Source: Mycolicibacterium tusciae (GTDB lineage: Bacteria; Actinomycetota; Actinomycetes; Mycobacteriales; Mycobacteriaceae). From it: 64,000 bases of DNA. The notes below the pieces were generated by a model. That model searched no databases, was not told where the DNA came from, and worked only from the letters and a program-made list of their open reading frames with translations. The position numbers were made by a program, and so were the translations under genes. Within the stretch, counting starts at the first letter, position 1. Each line of letters opens with the position of its first letter. Location: positions 1-64,000 of the forward strand of contig NZ_MVIM01000021.1 in the NCBI RefSeq assembly GCF_002086795.1, given 5' to 3'. Below, one piece after another: positions 15,599-24,029 of this stretch.

Positions 15599-17863
15599 AT
15601 GAGCACCACCGATCACGCCGCCGAACTTGACAACCCGCGCAGCGTCGAGCTGTCGATCGGCGGGATGACCTGCGCCTCGTGCGCCGTGCGTATCGAGAAG
15701 AAACTCAACAAACTCGACGGGGTCAGCGCCACCGTCAACTTTGCCACCGAAAAAGCGAAGGTCACCTTCGCCGACGAGGTGGCCCCCGAGGATCTGGTCG
15801 CGACAGTGGAGGCGACCGGCTACACCGCCACCTTTCCCCGGCTGCCCGACGCGGCCCGCGAGGAGACGGCCGGCCCGCCAGAACCCGACGAGGCCGCGGG
15901 CTGGCGGCAGCGGCTGATCGTGTCGACGGTGCTGACCGTGCCGGCCGTGCTGCTGTCGATGGTCCCGGCGCTGCAGTTCGACAACTGGCAGTGGCTGACG
16001 CTGACACTGGCCTCGCCGGTGGTGGTGTGGGGTGCACTGCCCTTCCACCGCGCCGCGTGGACCAACCTTAAGCACGGCGCCGCCACCATGGACACCCTGA
16101 TCTCGGTCGGAGTTACGGCCGCATACCTATGGTCATTGTGGGCGCTTTTCTTCACCCACGCCGGCATGACCGGCATGACAATGACCTTCGACCTGCTGAC
16201 CACCGGCAGCGCCGAACCGCACATCTACCTCGAGGTCGCCTCCGCCGTCACGGTGTTCATCCTGGCCGGGCGTTACTTCGAAGCCCGTGCCAAGCGGCAA
16301 TCCGGCGCGGCGCTGCGCGCACTCCTAGACCTGGGCGCCAAAGACGTCGCCGTGCTGCGCGATGGATCGACCGAGACCCGAATCCCGATCGGCCAACTCG
16401 CCGTCGGCGACCAGTTCGTCATCCGCCCCGGCGAGAAGATCGCCACCGACGGAGTCATCACCTCGGGCACCACCGCGGTCGACGCGTCGATGCTCACCGG
16501 CGAACCGGTACCCGTCGAGGTCGGACCGGGCGACAGCGTCGTCGGCGCCACGGTTAACGCCGGCGGCCGGATCCTCGTGCGCGCCACCCGCGTCGGAGCC
16601 GACACCCAACTCGCGCAGATGGCGCGCCTGGTCACCGAGGCGCAGAACGGCAAGGCGCCGGTGCAACGCCTCGCCGACCGGGTCTCGGCGGTATTCGTCC
16701 CCATCGTCATCGGGCTCGCGCTGCTCACCCTCGCCGCCTGGCTGTTAACCGGAAACTCGGTGACCGCCGCATTCACCGCCGCGGTCGCGGTGCTGATCAT
16801 CGCCTGCCCGTGCGCCCTGGGTCTGGCGACCCCGACCGCGCTGCTCGTGGGCACCGGTCGCGGCGCTCAACTGGGAATCCTGATCAAGGGCCCGCAGATC
16901 CTCGAATCGACCCGCCGCATCGACACGATCGTGCTGGACAAGACCGGCACCGTCACCACCGGGCGGATGGCCGTCGCCTCGGTGCACGCCGCCGGCGGCG
17001 AATCCGAGGCCGAGGCCCTGCGCCTGGCGGGCGCGCTCGAACACGCCTCCGAACACCCGATCGCCCGAGCCATCGCCGCCCACGCCGCCGCGCTGGGCCC
17101 GCCGCCGGAAGTCGAAAACTTCGAAAACCATGGCGGCCAAGGCGTTTCCGGTGTCGTCGAGGGCCACGCCATAGTCGCCGGCCGGTACAGCTGGCTGCGC
17201 GAGCAGTGGGCGCTGACCGCCCCCGAATCGCTGCAACTGGTCGTCGACGAAGCCGAAACGGCGGGCCGCACCCCCGTGTGGATCGCTTGGGACGGCGCGA
17301 TCCGCGCGGTGATCGTGGTCTCCGACACCGTCAAGGCCACCTCGGCCGCGGCGGTCGGCGAGCTGCGCGCGCTCGGTCTGCGCCCGGTGCTGCTCACCGG
17401 GGACAACCACCGCGCCGCCCAGGCCGTCGCCCACCAGGTCGGCATCGACGAAGTCGTGGCCGAGGTGCTGCCCGCCGACAAGGTCGACGTCATTAAGAAG
17501 CTGCAGGGCGAGGGGCGAGTCGTGGCGATGGTCGGCGACGGCGTCAACGACGCGGCCGCACTCGCCCAGGCCGACCTCGGCCTGGCGATGGGCACCGGCA
17601 CCGACGTCGCGATCGAAGCCAGCGACCTGACCCTGGTGCGCGGCGACCTGCGCGCCGCACCTGATGCGATCCGTCTGGCCCGCGCCACCCTGCGCACGAT
17701 CAAAGGCAACCTGTTCTGGGCGTTCGCCTACAACGTCGCAGCACTCCCGTTGGCCGCCGTCGGGCTGCTCAACCCGCTGATCGCCGGCGCCGCGATGGCC
17801 TTCAGTTCGGTGTTCGTGGTGACCAACAGCTTGCGACTGCGGCGATTCACGCCTACTCGGTAG
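15599..17863 (+). CDS. copA: Copper-exporting P1B-ATPase (CopA/CtpA type)
   Basis: 754 residues. N-terminal HMA domain with GMTCASC (about residues 21-27), eight membrane helices, TM6 motif ACPCALGLATPT (C403-P-C), DKTGT with phosphorylated D447, TGEP actuator loop, the nucleotide-binding HP pair (EHASEHPIARAI) and GDGVNDAAAL. It should pump Cu(I) from cytosol to cell exterior using ATP, fed by CopZ. Start ATG 15599 follows GAAGGAGAGG. It is the third gene of the csoR operon, under CsoR control. Confidence 0.95.
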   Translation: MSTTDHAAELDNPRSVELSIGGMTCASCAVRIEKKLNKLDGVSATVNFATEKAKVTFADEVAPEDLVATVEATGYTATFPRLPDAAREETAGPPEPDEAAGWRQRLIVSTVLTVPAVLLSMVPALQFDNWQWLTLTLASPVVVWGALPFHRAAWTNLKHGAATMDTLISVGVTAAYLWSLWALFFTHAGMTGMTMTFDLLTTGSAEPHIYLEVASAVTVFILAGRYFEARAKRQSGAALRALLDLGAKDVAVLRDGSTETRIPIGQLAVGDQFVIRPGEKIATDGVITSGTTAVDASMLTGEPVPVEVGPGDSVVGATVNAGGRILVRATRVGADTQLAQMARLVTEAQNGKAPVQRLADRVSAVFVPIVIGLALLTLAAWLLTGNSVTAAFTAAVAVLIIACPCALGLATPTALLVGTGRGAQLGILIKGPQILESTRRIDTIVLDKTGTVTTGRMAVASVHAAGGESEAEALRLAGALEHASEHPIARAIAAHAAALGPPPEVENFENHGGQGVSGVVEGHAIVAGRYSWLREQWALTAPESLQLVVDEAETAGRTPVWIAWDGAIRAVIVVSDTVKATSAAAVGELRALGLRPVLLTGDNHRAAQAVAHQVGIDEVVAEVLPADKVDVIKKLQGEGRVVAMVGDGVNDAAALAQADLGLAMGTGTDVAIEASDLTLVRGDLRAAPDAIRLARATLRTIKGNLFWAFAYNVAALPLAAVGLLNPLIAGAAMAFSSVFVVTNSLRLRRFTPTR

Positions 17864-17944
17864 TGAAATGAGTTGGGCAGCAGTGTCTTTGGCGATACAT
17901 GGGGCCTGCGGCCGTTCATCATCGGGAAGCGGAAGAGGTGGGAT

Positions 17945-18541
17945 ATGAAGCTCAATAAGATCGAGCGGGCCGCAATGAACAATCCGGTGCGGGCCGCGCA
18001 CCAGCACCACCGGGAGGCGGCGTGGTTCCGGCGGCTCGCCGGCGGCGCATTGGCGGGCCAGCATGTACTCGAGGTCGGCTGCGGTCGCGGGGTGGGTGCG
18101 GAGGTGATCCTGGACCGGCTGGGTGCCGCCAACGTCACCGCGTTCGACCTCGACGAATCGATGGTGGAGCTGGCGCGCAAACGACTGCACGGACGTCCGG
18201 TGTCGCTATCGGTGGGCGATGTCTGCGACATCGGGGAGCCGACCGGCGGCGTCGACACGGTCGTGGATTTCGGCATCATCCATCACGTGCCGGACTGGCA
18301 GCAGGCCGTCACCGAGATCGCTCGGGTGCTTCGGCCCGGCGGCCTGCTCTTGTTCGAGGAGGTTCCGCGCCACGTGCTCGACAGCTGGGCGCTCCGCACG
18401 TTCACGGTGCATCCACCCGACAATCGTTTCGAGGCCGACGAATTCGCCGCCGAATTGGCCCGCCATGGGCTGCACGGCACCGGGCGGATCGAAGACCACC
18501 TCGCCGGGATGATGTTCGTCGGGGTGGCACGGAAGGCCTGA
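17945..18541 (+). CDS. Class I SAM-dependent methyltransferase
   Basis: 198 residues. SAM motif I is VLEVGCGRGVGAEVI (about residues 41-55), followed by FDLDESMVELARKRL and the post-I acidic site. A motif IV equivalent is DFGIIHHVPDW, then VLRPGGLLLFEE. This is the Methyltransf_11 type; the acceptor is unknown. It follows copA by 81 bases and could be the last gene of that operon or stand alone. The start at ATG 17945 is by fit to the family. Confidence 0.8.
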   Translation: MKLNKIERAAMNNPVRAAHQHHREAAWFRRLAGGALAGQHVLEVGCGRGVGAEVILDRLGAANVTAFDLDESMVELARKRLHGRPVSLSVGDVCDIGEPTGGVDTVVDFGIIHHVPDWQQAVTEIARVLRPGGLLLFEEVPRHVLDSWALRTFTVHPPDNRFEADEFAAELARHGLHGTGRIEDHLAGMMFVGVARKA

Positions 18542-19323
18542 ACCGGCGTGTTGAACCGGGCGTGTTCTTCGGCACCGCGCTCACCAGGCGATTCCGACCA
18601 ATCCGGGCCCCGCCCTTGGCAGGACTGACCTGGCTGGCTGCAGACCGGTTCCTGCGACGTGAGGGCGACCGACCTCATGACGTGCGATTCGGCGAGCCAA
18701 TCGATGGCGGCCTGAAAGTTTCGTGGTGACTTCGTCGGCCACCGGTGCCAGACCCGGTTCCCCGGTCACCGGCAGCCACGAGCGCCCCAGCACGTCTGCA
18801 ACCAGCCATTGTAAGCACGGGCCTGCGCCGCAGGGAGGTCCTCCATCATCGTGGGCGACCGCGGTGATCGGCACGGCTCGCCGCGGTCGACTTTCGCGAA
18901 GTATGGACCAACTGCGTAGATCCCAGATAGGTTACGAAAGCGGCATCACGATCGTGCATGGTGGACGTGAGTCCAGATGTTCCCTGACATACGGCTGCAG
19001 GGAGTGTTGGGGTTTGGCGCCGACATAGAGGGGCCCGATGGGAGATATTCCTGAGCGTCGATCAAATAAGCCTCCGAACACCCGTGGCGCTGCTGCAGTG
19101 GACGGTTTGCGTGGGCGGCGGCACTATCGCAAGACTGCGCGCCGGGCATCTTCCCGGAGCGAAGCCGTGTCGGCTGGGCCCCGGCTTAGACCTCAGGGGA
19201 AGCGCCTACGTGGGCAACCGACACCACGAGGGTGTCGGCGCCCGACGCCGGGTCAACGCGGACTTCAGGCGATGCGTTCAGCGGTAATCATGGGCGGTCA
19301 TCAGAAGCAGCCGTTCGGAAGGA
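18542..19323. other. 780-base gap, no gene recognised
   Basis: Frames of about 100 residues exist on both strands but are broken, Arg-rich or without a ribosome site. Between about 18600 and 18870 the minus strand gives short peptide-like pieces in alternating frames, such as AIDWLAESHVMRSVAL and ARAYNGWL, which may be a decayed gene. I cannot assign a family. Confidence 0.35.
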
Positions 19324-19326
19324 GTG

Positions 19327-19815
19327 ATGACAGTGAATAAGCACATGCATGGCGGGCGGGTTCCACGGCGTGTGGTTCGCGCGGCAGCAGCTGGCGTGGC
19401 GGCGGGAATCGTGGCATTCGCAGCAGCGGGCGCGGCGGCGGCGCAGCCACCGCCGGATCCGTGTTCTCCGGCAGCGGTGATGCGGGCACACGCCGCCGCG
19501 ATGACCCAGATGGCCGACTATCTGGACTCCCGTCCAGACGTCCAGCAGGTGTTCATTGATGCCAGGAGCCAGGGCACACCCGAGGAGCGGCGGGCCGCGA
19601 TCAAGGCCTACACCGACACCCACCCAGACGTGGCGGCCACGTTCCAGAACATCCACCAACCGGTCAGGGATCTGAGCGCCAGGTGCGGCCTGCCCATGCA
19701 CCAAGGCATGATGCCCGGGGGTATGGCGCCCGGGGGCATGGCGCCTGGAGCTATGTCGCCTGGAGCTATGGCGCCCGGGGAAATGGCGCCTGGCGGTATG
19801 TCGCCCGGGCAGTAA
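19327..19815 (+). CDS. Secreted hemophore-like protein with Met-Pro-Gly-rich tail
   Basis: About 162 residues. An N-terminal signal peptide ends near AAAAQPPPDPC. The mature part, with cysteines at PDPCSPAA and SARCGLPM (probable disulfide), matches the helical mycobacterial hemophore-like (MHB, Rv0203-related) family that binds haem outside the cell. The C-terminus is unusual: six copies of M-[AS]-P-G-x. The ribosome site GGAAGGAG (19317-19324) sits too close to ATG 19327, so GTG 19333 is an equally good start. The tail resembles methionine-rich copper-binding segments, which is inference. Confidence 0.75.
   Translation: MTVNKHMHGGRVPRRVVRAAAAGVAAGIVAFAAAGAAAAQPPPDPCSPAAVMRAHAAAMTQMADYLDSRPDVQQVFIDARSQGTPEERRAAIKAYTDTHPDVAATFQNIHQPVRDLSARCGLPMHQGMMPGGMAPGGMAPGAMSPGAMAPGEMAPGGMSPGQ
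19723..19812 (+). repeat. Six 15-bp coding repeats (M-A/S-P-G-x)
   Basis: Six in-frame 15-base units, each ATG-KCG-CCY-GGN-NNN, run to the stop codon of the hemophore-like gene. A 12-base partial unit (ATGCCCGGGGGT) precedes them. Unit number probably varies between strains through slippage. Confidence 0.9.
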
Positions 19816-19885
19816 GCGCTGCGCGATAGTGGTCTGAGCAGCGAGGCACCCCAGAAGAGCATCGCGGGCGACGCAGATTCTGTTT

Positions 19886-20100
19886 GTGCTCGACAGTCAG
19901 GACCTCGAGAGGGAGCACACGGTGTTCATAGACATGCGCGCCGGGCCGGCCCGCTCGAGGTGGCCGAACCGGATCCTCGAGGTCACTGTGGAGGCGGCCA
20001 GGCCGGCGGGTCTGCTGGGCCGCAAGCGGGTGCTGGACTCCACTCCGCTCGATGACGCATTGGATCGGTGGACACCGTCACATTGATCCCCGAAAGTCGC
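19886..20100 (+). pseudogene. IS1182-like transposase remnant
   Basis: The frame at 19886-20086 reads RWPNRILEVTVEAARPAGLL followed by KRVLDSTPLDDA, which matches the segment of IS1182-type DDE transposases just before the first catalytic Asp (LDST-hydrophobic-DDAVATQDTVTQ). The frame then shifts, and DTVTLI is found at about 20065-20085. Nothing else of the element or its ends was recognised, so this is a short decayed fragment. Confidence 0.6.
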
Positions 20101-20182
20101 GGATTGGACCTGGCCCGGGTGAGCACACGCATGCGGCACACGCGATCCAGCGATCAATCCCGTCAAGATCGTTGGTGACGAC

Positions 20183-22261
20183 ATGCCCACCGGATTTGAT
20201 CCGAACGTGGGGCCGTGCTCGCCGTGCGTGGCTCGGCTACAGTCGCCTGCCGAACGGCTGGAAACTCTGCGGGAAAGGGTCCTCGAACAGACAGACCCCT
20301 TGGTCACACTGACGCACCTGCTGCATCTGTGCCGTGACGAACACCAGGTGTTATGGGCGCAAGCCACCGATCCGCGGATGCGGGCGATGCTCGCCACAAT
20401 TCTTCGTCCGATTGAGGCGATCGCCGTGTCCCACCCAGCCGAGTCAACCCTCGACACGCCCACGCGTAGTGCGCTGGCGCAGGCCCTGATTCCTGTCGAC
20501 AGCGTCGCGCCGGTGATGATCGCCCACGCTCTGGCGCGTTTCGTGGACGAACACTACGGCGAGTTTCTTGCCGACTCGTTCCGACGGCGCAGTCCGTATC
20601 AGCCGGCAGTTGGTGACCCGATCCCCTTGGGAGTGCCCGACATTCGCGCCGTGATGGACATGCGGCCCACCGCGCCGCCGTGGCTGTTGGCCAACCGCCT
20701 CGACGAAACCCGCCGAGTTCGGCTGGCCGGCGGGTGGGCCACCCAATTTCGAATCGTGTTCGACTACAGCCTGTTTGACGCATTGGCGGATCTGGTCACC
20801 ATCGATACCATCATCGCCACGTGCCACCCGAACACGGCCTTAACGGAGTTCACGCTGCCCGCGGATCCCGCGCAGCCCGCATTCCCCATCCGGCCAACTA
20901 ATGTCCGTCAACAACACCGCATCCTCGATGAGCTCATCGGTGCCGCCGCCGACGCCGGCGCCTCGATAGTGGTCCTACCAGAGTTGTGTGTCACCGAGTC
21001 GCTGTCGCGACGACTGCAGGCGTGGGTGCGCCGTCCGGACGGACCCCGCCTACTGGTCGCCGGCAGCTACCATCACAGCGATGGTTCACCGCGCAGGCGG
21101 CGCAACACCGCGATCGCCTGGGTGCGTGGGCATCCAGACCCGCTGATCCACGAAAAACACTCTCCCGCACAGCATCCGATCGTCGAAGACATCCAACCGC
21201 AGGGTTGGCCGGAGTTACGGGTGTACGTCACCGCCGCGGGCTGGCATATTGTGATGGCCATCTGCCGCGACCTTCTCAACCCGCAGGCAGTGCACGCCTT
21301 AACGGAGGCCGGTGCCAACCTCGTGCTGGTTCCCGCGATGAGCGAACGCCTGACCCCATTCACCGGCCAGATCGCCCACCTCGTCGGTTCTTCTCAGGCG
21401 CTGGTCGCGGTGGCCAACAACCCTGCGGACTGGGCCGATCCCGACAACCACGCCGTGCACCGTCCGGCGCGCGCGCTGTTCGGGCACCCCGGTCTGGGAC
21501 AGCAGACCCGCCTGGTTGCGTCCGCGGACGCCGCGGCCGGTTTCACAACCATGCACGTGCGGTCAGCACTGATCGGCTGGACCAGCACAGAGGTCCAGGC
21601 CGGGCCTGACCGGGCACCGCATTCGGGTTCACCGTCACCGGCGGTGCTTCCGCAATGGGCGCAGTCATTGGCCGCGGCAATGGCCCGGCGCTACCCGCAG
21701 CTCACCCAAGAACCCCAGCAGGTCGTCACGCTGCGGCCAGCGGCAGTATTGGTAGTGCTCACCAGTGGACCGGCGGGGCCACGGGTGCTTCTCACCGAAC
21801 GCGCCACGGATCTGCGCGACTACCCGGGTCGACTGACATTTCCCGGCGGCGGCCAAGATTCGGGCGACACCGGCCCGATCGACACCGCCCTGCGCGAGGC
21901 GGCCGAGGAGATCGGGCTCAACCCGCACAGCGTGCACCTCCTCGGCGCCCTGCCCGCGATGACCGACCCGGAATCGAAGTTCTTGGTGACCCCGGTACTC
22001 ACCTGGTGTGCCCGCCCGGAATACAGCGGGCCAGTCAACCTCGCTGAAGTCGCCTCGATTCGCGAGCTGGACGTGTGCGCATTCGGTACTCGATTAAGCG
22101 ACGCCAATCCGGCCCAGCAACAACAGCATTCGAATAGCGGCACGGAGCCAGACCTGAACCGCCTCGGTGCGCTGACCGCTACGGTGATCGACATACTGAG
22201 CGGCTTGCTCGGGGCGGACACAACACCAGATAAATCCGCCACGGATCCTGCAACGACATGA
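20183..22261 (+). CDS. Nitrilase-superfamily hydrolase fused to a CoA-type Nudix hydrolase
   Basis: 692 residues in three parts. Residues 1-240: a mostly helical region I do not recognise. About 245-440: a carbon-nitrogen hydrolase domain with catalytic Glu, Lys and Cys visible as VLPELCV (E267), HEKHSP (K325) and AICRDLLN (C361). About 515-650: a Nudix domain with LLTERATDLRDYPGRLTFPGG, the signature placed ahead of the Nudix box in CoA pyrophosphatases, and REAAEEIG (from R571); the first Glu of the box is Asp here. The first activity would hydrolyse an amide or nitrile, the second a nucleoside diphosphate such as CoA. It stands alone beside a transposase scrap. Confidence 0.8.
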   Translation: MPTGFDPNVGPCSPCVARLQSPAERLETLRERVLEQTDPLVTLTHLLHLCRDEHQVLWAQATDPRMRAMLATILRPIEAIAVSHPAESTLDTPTRSALAQALIPVDSVAPVMIAHALARFVDEHYGEFLADSFRRRSPYQPAVGDPIPLGVPDIRAVMDMRPTAPPWLLANRLDETRRVRLAGGWATQFRIVFDYSLFDALADLVTIDTIIATCHPNTALTEFTLPADPAQPAFPIRPTNVRQQHRILDELIGAAADAGASIVVLPELCVTESLSRRLQAWVRRPDGPRLLVAGSYHHSDGSPRRRRNTAIAWVRGHPDPLIHEKHSPAQHPIVEDIQPQGWPELRVYVTAAGWHIVMAICRDLLNPQAVHALTEAGANLVLVPAMSERLTPFTGQIAHLVGSSQALVAVANNPADWADPDNHAVHRPARALFGHPGLGQQTRLVASADAAAGFTTMHVRSALIGWTSTEVQAGPDRAPHSGSPSPAVLPQWAQSLAAAMARRYPQLTQEPQQVVTLRPAAVLVVLTSGPAGPRVLLTERATDLRDYPGRLTFPGGGQDSGDTGPIDTALREAAEEIGLNPHSVHLLGALPAMTDPESKFLVTPVLTWCARPEYSGPVNLAEVASIRELDVCAFGTRLSDANPAQQQQHSNSGTEPDLNRLGALTATVIDILSGLLGADTTPDKSATDPATT

Positions 22262-22385
22262 ACTCGATTCGCACAGCGCGCAGGCGTGAACGGCCATCGG
22301 GCCGGCACGCGGACCGGTCAGTACATCTTTTTCCTCGAAGGCACAACACTTTTGGTCTTCCCGCATGCGCGGCCAGCCACGAGCC

Positions 22386-24026
22386 CTACCTTCGGCGTGG
22401 GCGCGACGTCAACGCGAGGTAGGCGCCCACCGATCCCAGGCCGGCACCCACGACAGAGACGGCCCGGGACCGTCGGTGGCGCGGATCGGCGACCATGACG
22501 TCCCCGATAGAACGCACCAGAGCGGCGATTATCAGCGCCGCACCTAACCGGTGACCGGTCGCCTCGAGCCTGCCGACGAATGGCTCCAACTCGGCTGCAC
22601 GAAGGTGAACTTCGGGTCCACCGGCATCAAGCACGTCTCGCAACCGGCGCAACTGGTCCGGTAGTTCCGCGGTAAAGTCGAGCACGTCGACGCCGGCTTG
22701 GCCGAATCGGCGGGCCAATGCGTCCAGCGAATACCGGCCGGCGACAAGGCGACGGGCGTAGGGACCGATGATCGCGGCCAGCTGAAATGCCGGATCGAGT
22801 TCTGCCCCTAGGCCTTCGGCCATGACAAGCATCTTCAACTGCAACGCCAGTTCGCGCTGCAGTTTCAGGTGGTGCTGGCGGACCACCGCGAGTACATCGT
22901 GGATCAACGCTGCGATCGGGATGTTCCCCAGCGCTCGTCCGGTGTAGCGCTGCAGGATGGGCGCCAGGTCCGCGGTAAGTGCGGACACGTTGATCGTGCC
23001 CTTGGTTGAACTGAGTTCGGCGACAGCCGAAGCCACGCGGCGAGGATTCTGCCCGGCCAGCGCGATAAGCAGCGCGGCGAGTTGCTCGCGCAGGCGTTCA
23101 TCGATCTCACCCGCCATGCCGAAATCAATCAGGCCAATGCGGCCGTCAGGTTCGACGAAGAGATTGCCCGGGTGGGGATCGGCGTGGAAGAACCCGTCCT
23201 CGAAGATCATTTTCGCGACCGCCCGAGCCGCGTTGTCCGCCAAGACTCGCCGGTCTATACCGGCGGCGTCGAGCGCGTGCACGTCATTGATCTTGATTCC
23301 CCTGATGCGCTCGATGGTCAACACGCGCGAGGTGGTGGTGTCCCAATAGATTCGGGGGATCCGGATCGTGGGGCTGGCGGCGAAGTTGGCGGCGAATCGC
23401 TCGGCGTTGCGGGCTTCGTGCAGGTAGTCGAGTTCGGCCCGCAAGGTATCGGCGAACTCTTCGGCGATGCCCACCAGGTCGTAGTCGGCGGCCGCCTCCC
23501 AGCGCCGACTCGCGCGTGCCGCGAGATTGCGCAGAACCTCCAAATCCTGCTCGACCTGTTCGACTGCATGCGGGCGGCGCACCTTGACCACGACTTCGGT
23601 CCCGTCGTGCAGGGTGGCGGCGTGCGCCTGCCCCAGTGAGGCGCTGGCCAACGGTTCCAGGTCGAAGGTCGCGAAGATCTGCGACGGGGGACCTGCAAGC
23701 TCACGTTCGACGAGCTCGGTGATCACCGGAGCGGGAACTGGTGGGGCCGAGTCCTGCAGCTTGGCCAATTCCTGTCGGTAGGGCTCGGGCAGCAGATCCG
23801 GGCGGGTGGACAGGATTTGGCCCAGCTTGACGAAGCTGGGGCCGAGCTGCTCAAGAGCCAGCCTCAGGTGGTCGGGGTTGGAATAGGGCTGTTCGCGGCG
23901 TTCATGACCCAGCAGTCCGTGGTGCAGCGGCACCCATCGTTGCAGACCCGCCACGCCGATGAAGAATCCAAAACCATGGCGCGCCAGGGTTTCCGCGATC
24001 TGCCGGTACCGCTCACCGTGGGCCAT
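22386..24026 (-). CDS. UbiB/ABC1-family atypical kinase
   Basis: 546 residues. Family motifs: KxGQ region PSFVKLGQILSTRPDLLP (about residues 63-80), ASLGQAHAA, VKVRRP as the nucleotide-loop lysine, FFHADPHPGNLFV as catalytic loop and LIDFGMAGEI as metal motif. A hydrophobic C-terminal pair of helices anchors it to the membrane. ABC1 kinases support isoprenoid-lipid (quinone) metabolism in many bacteria; in mycobacteria, which use menaquinone, the role is unclear. Its start lies 3 bases after the stop of the HAD-GH65 gene, so the two are co-translated. Confidence 0.9.
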   Translation of the reverse strand: MAHGERYRQIAETLARHGFGFFIGVAGLQRWVPLHHGLLGHERREQPYSNPDHLRLALEQLGPSFVKLGQILSTRPDLLPEPYRQELAKLQDSAPPVPAPVITELVERELAGPPSQIFATFDLEPLASASLGQAHAATLHDGTEVVVKVRRPHAVEQVEQDLEVLRNLAARASRRWEAAADYDLVGIAEEFADTLRAELDYLHEARNAERFAANFAASPTIRIPRIYWDTTTSRVLTIERIRGIKINDVHALDAAGIDRRVLADNAARAVAKMIFEDGFFHADPHPGNLFVEPDGRIGLIDFGMAGEIDERLREQLAALLIALAGQNPRRVASAVAELSSTKGTINVSALTADLAPILQRYTGRALGNIPIAALIHDVLAVVRQHHLKLQRELALQLKMLVMAEGLGAELDPAFQLAAIIGPYARRLVAGRYSLDALARRFGQAGVDVLDFTAELPDQLRRLRDVLDAGGPEVHLRAAELEPFVGRLEATGHRLGAALIIAALVRSIGDVMVADPRHRRSRAVSVVGAGLGSVGAYLALTSRPRRR

Positions 24027-24029
24027 GGC

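Noticed and set aside
18581..18874. Minus-strand 97-codon frame in the gap after the methyltransferase
   Set aside because: Peptide pieces in several frames hint at a dead gene, but none could be tied to a family.
18902..18925. GTAT-N11-GTAG as a tenth dyad
   Set aside because: The left arm does not match CTAC and there is no gene start close by.
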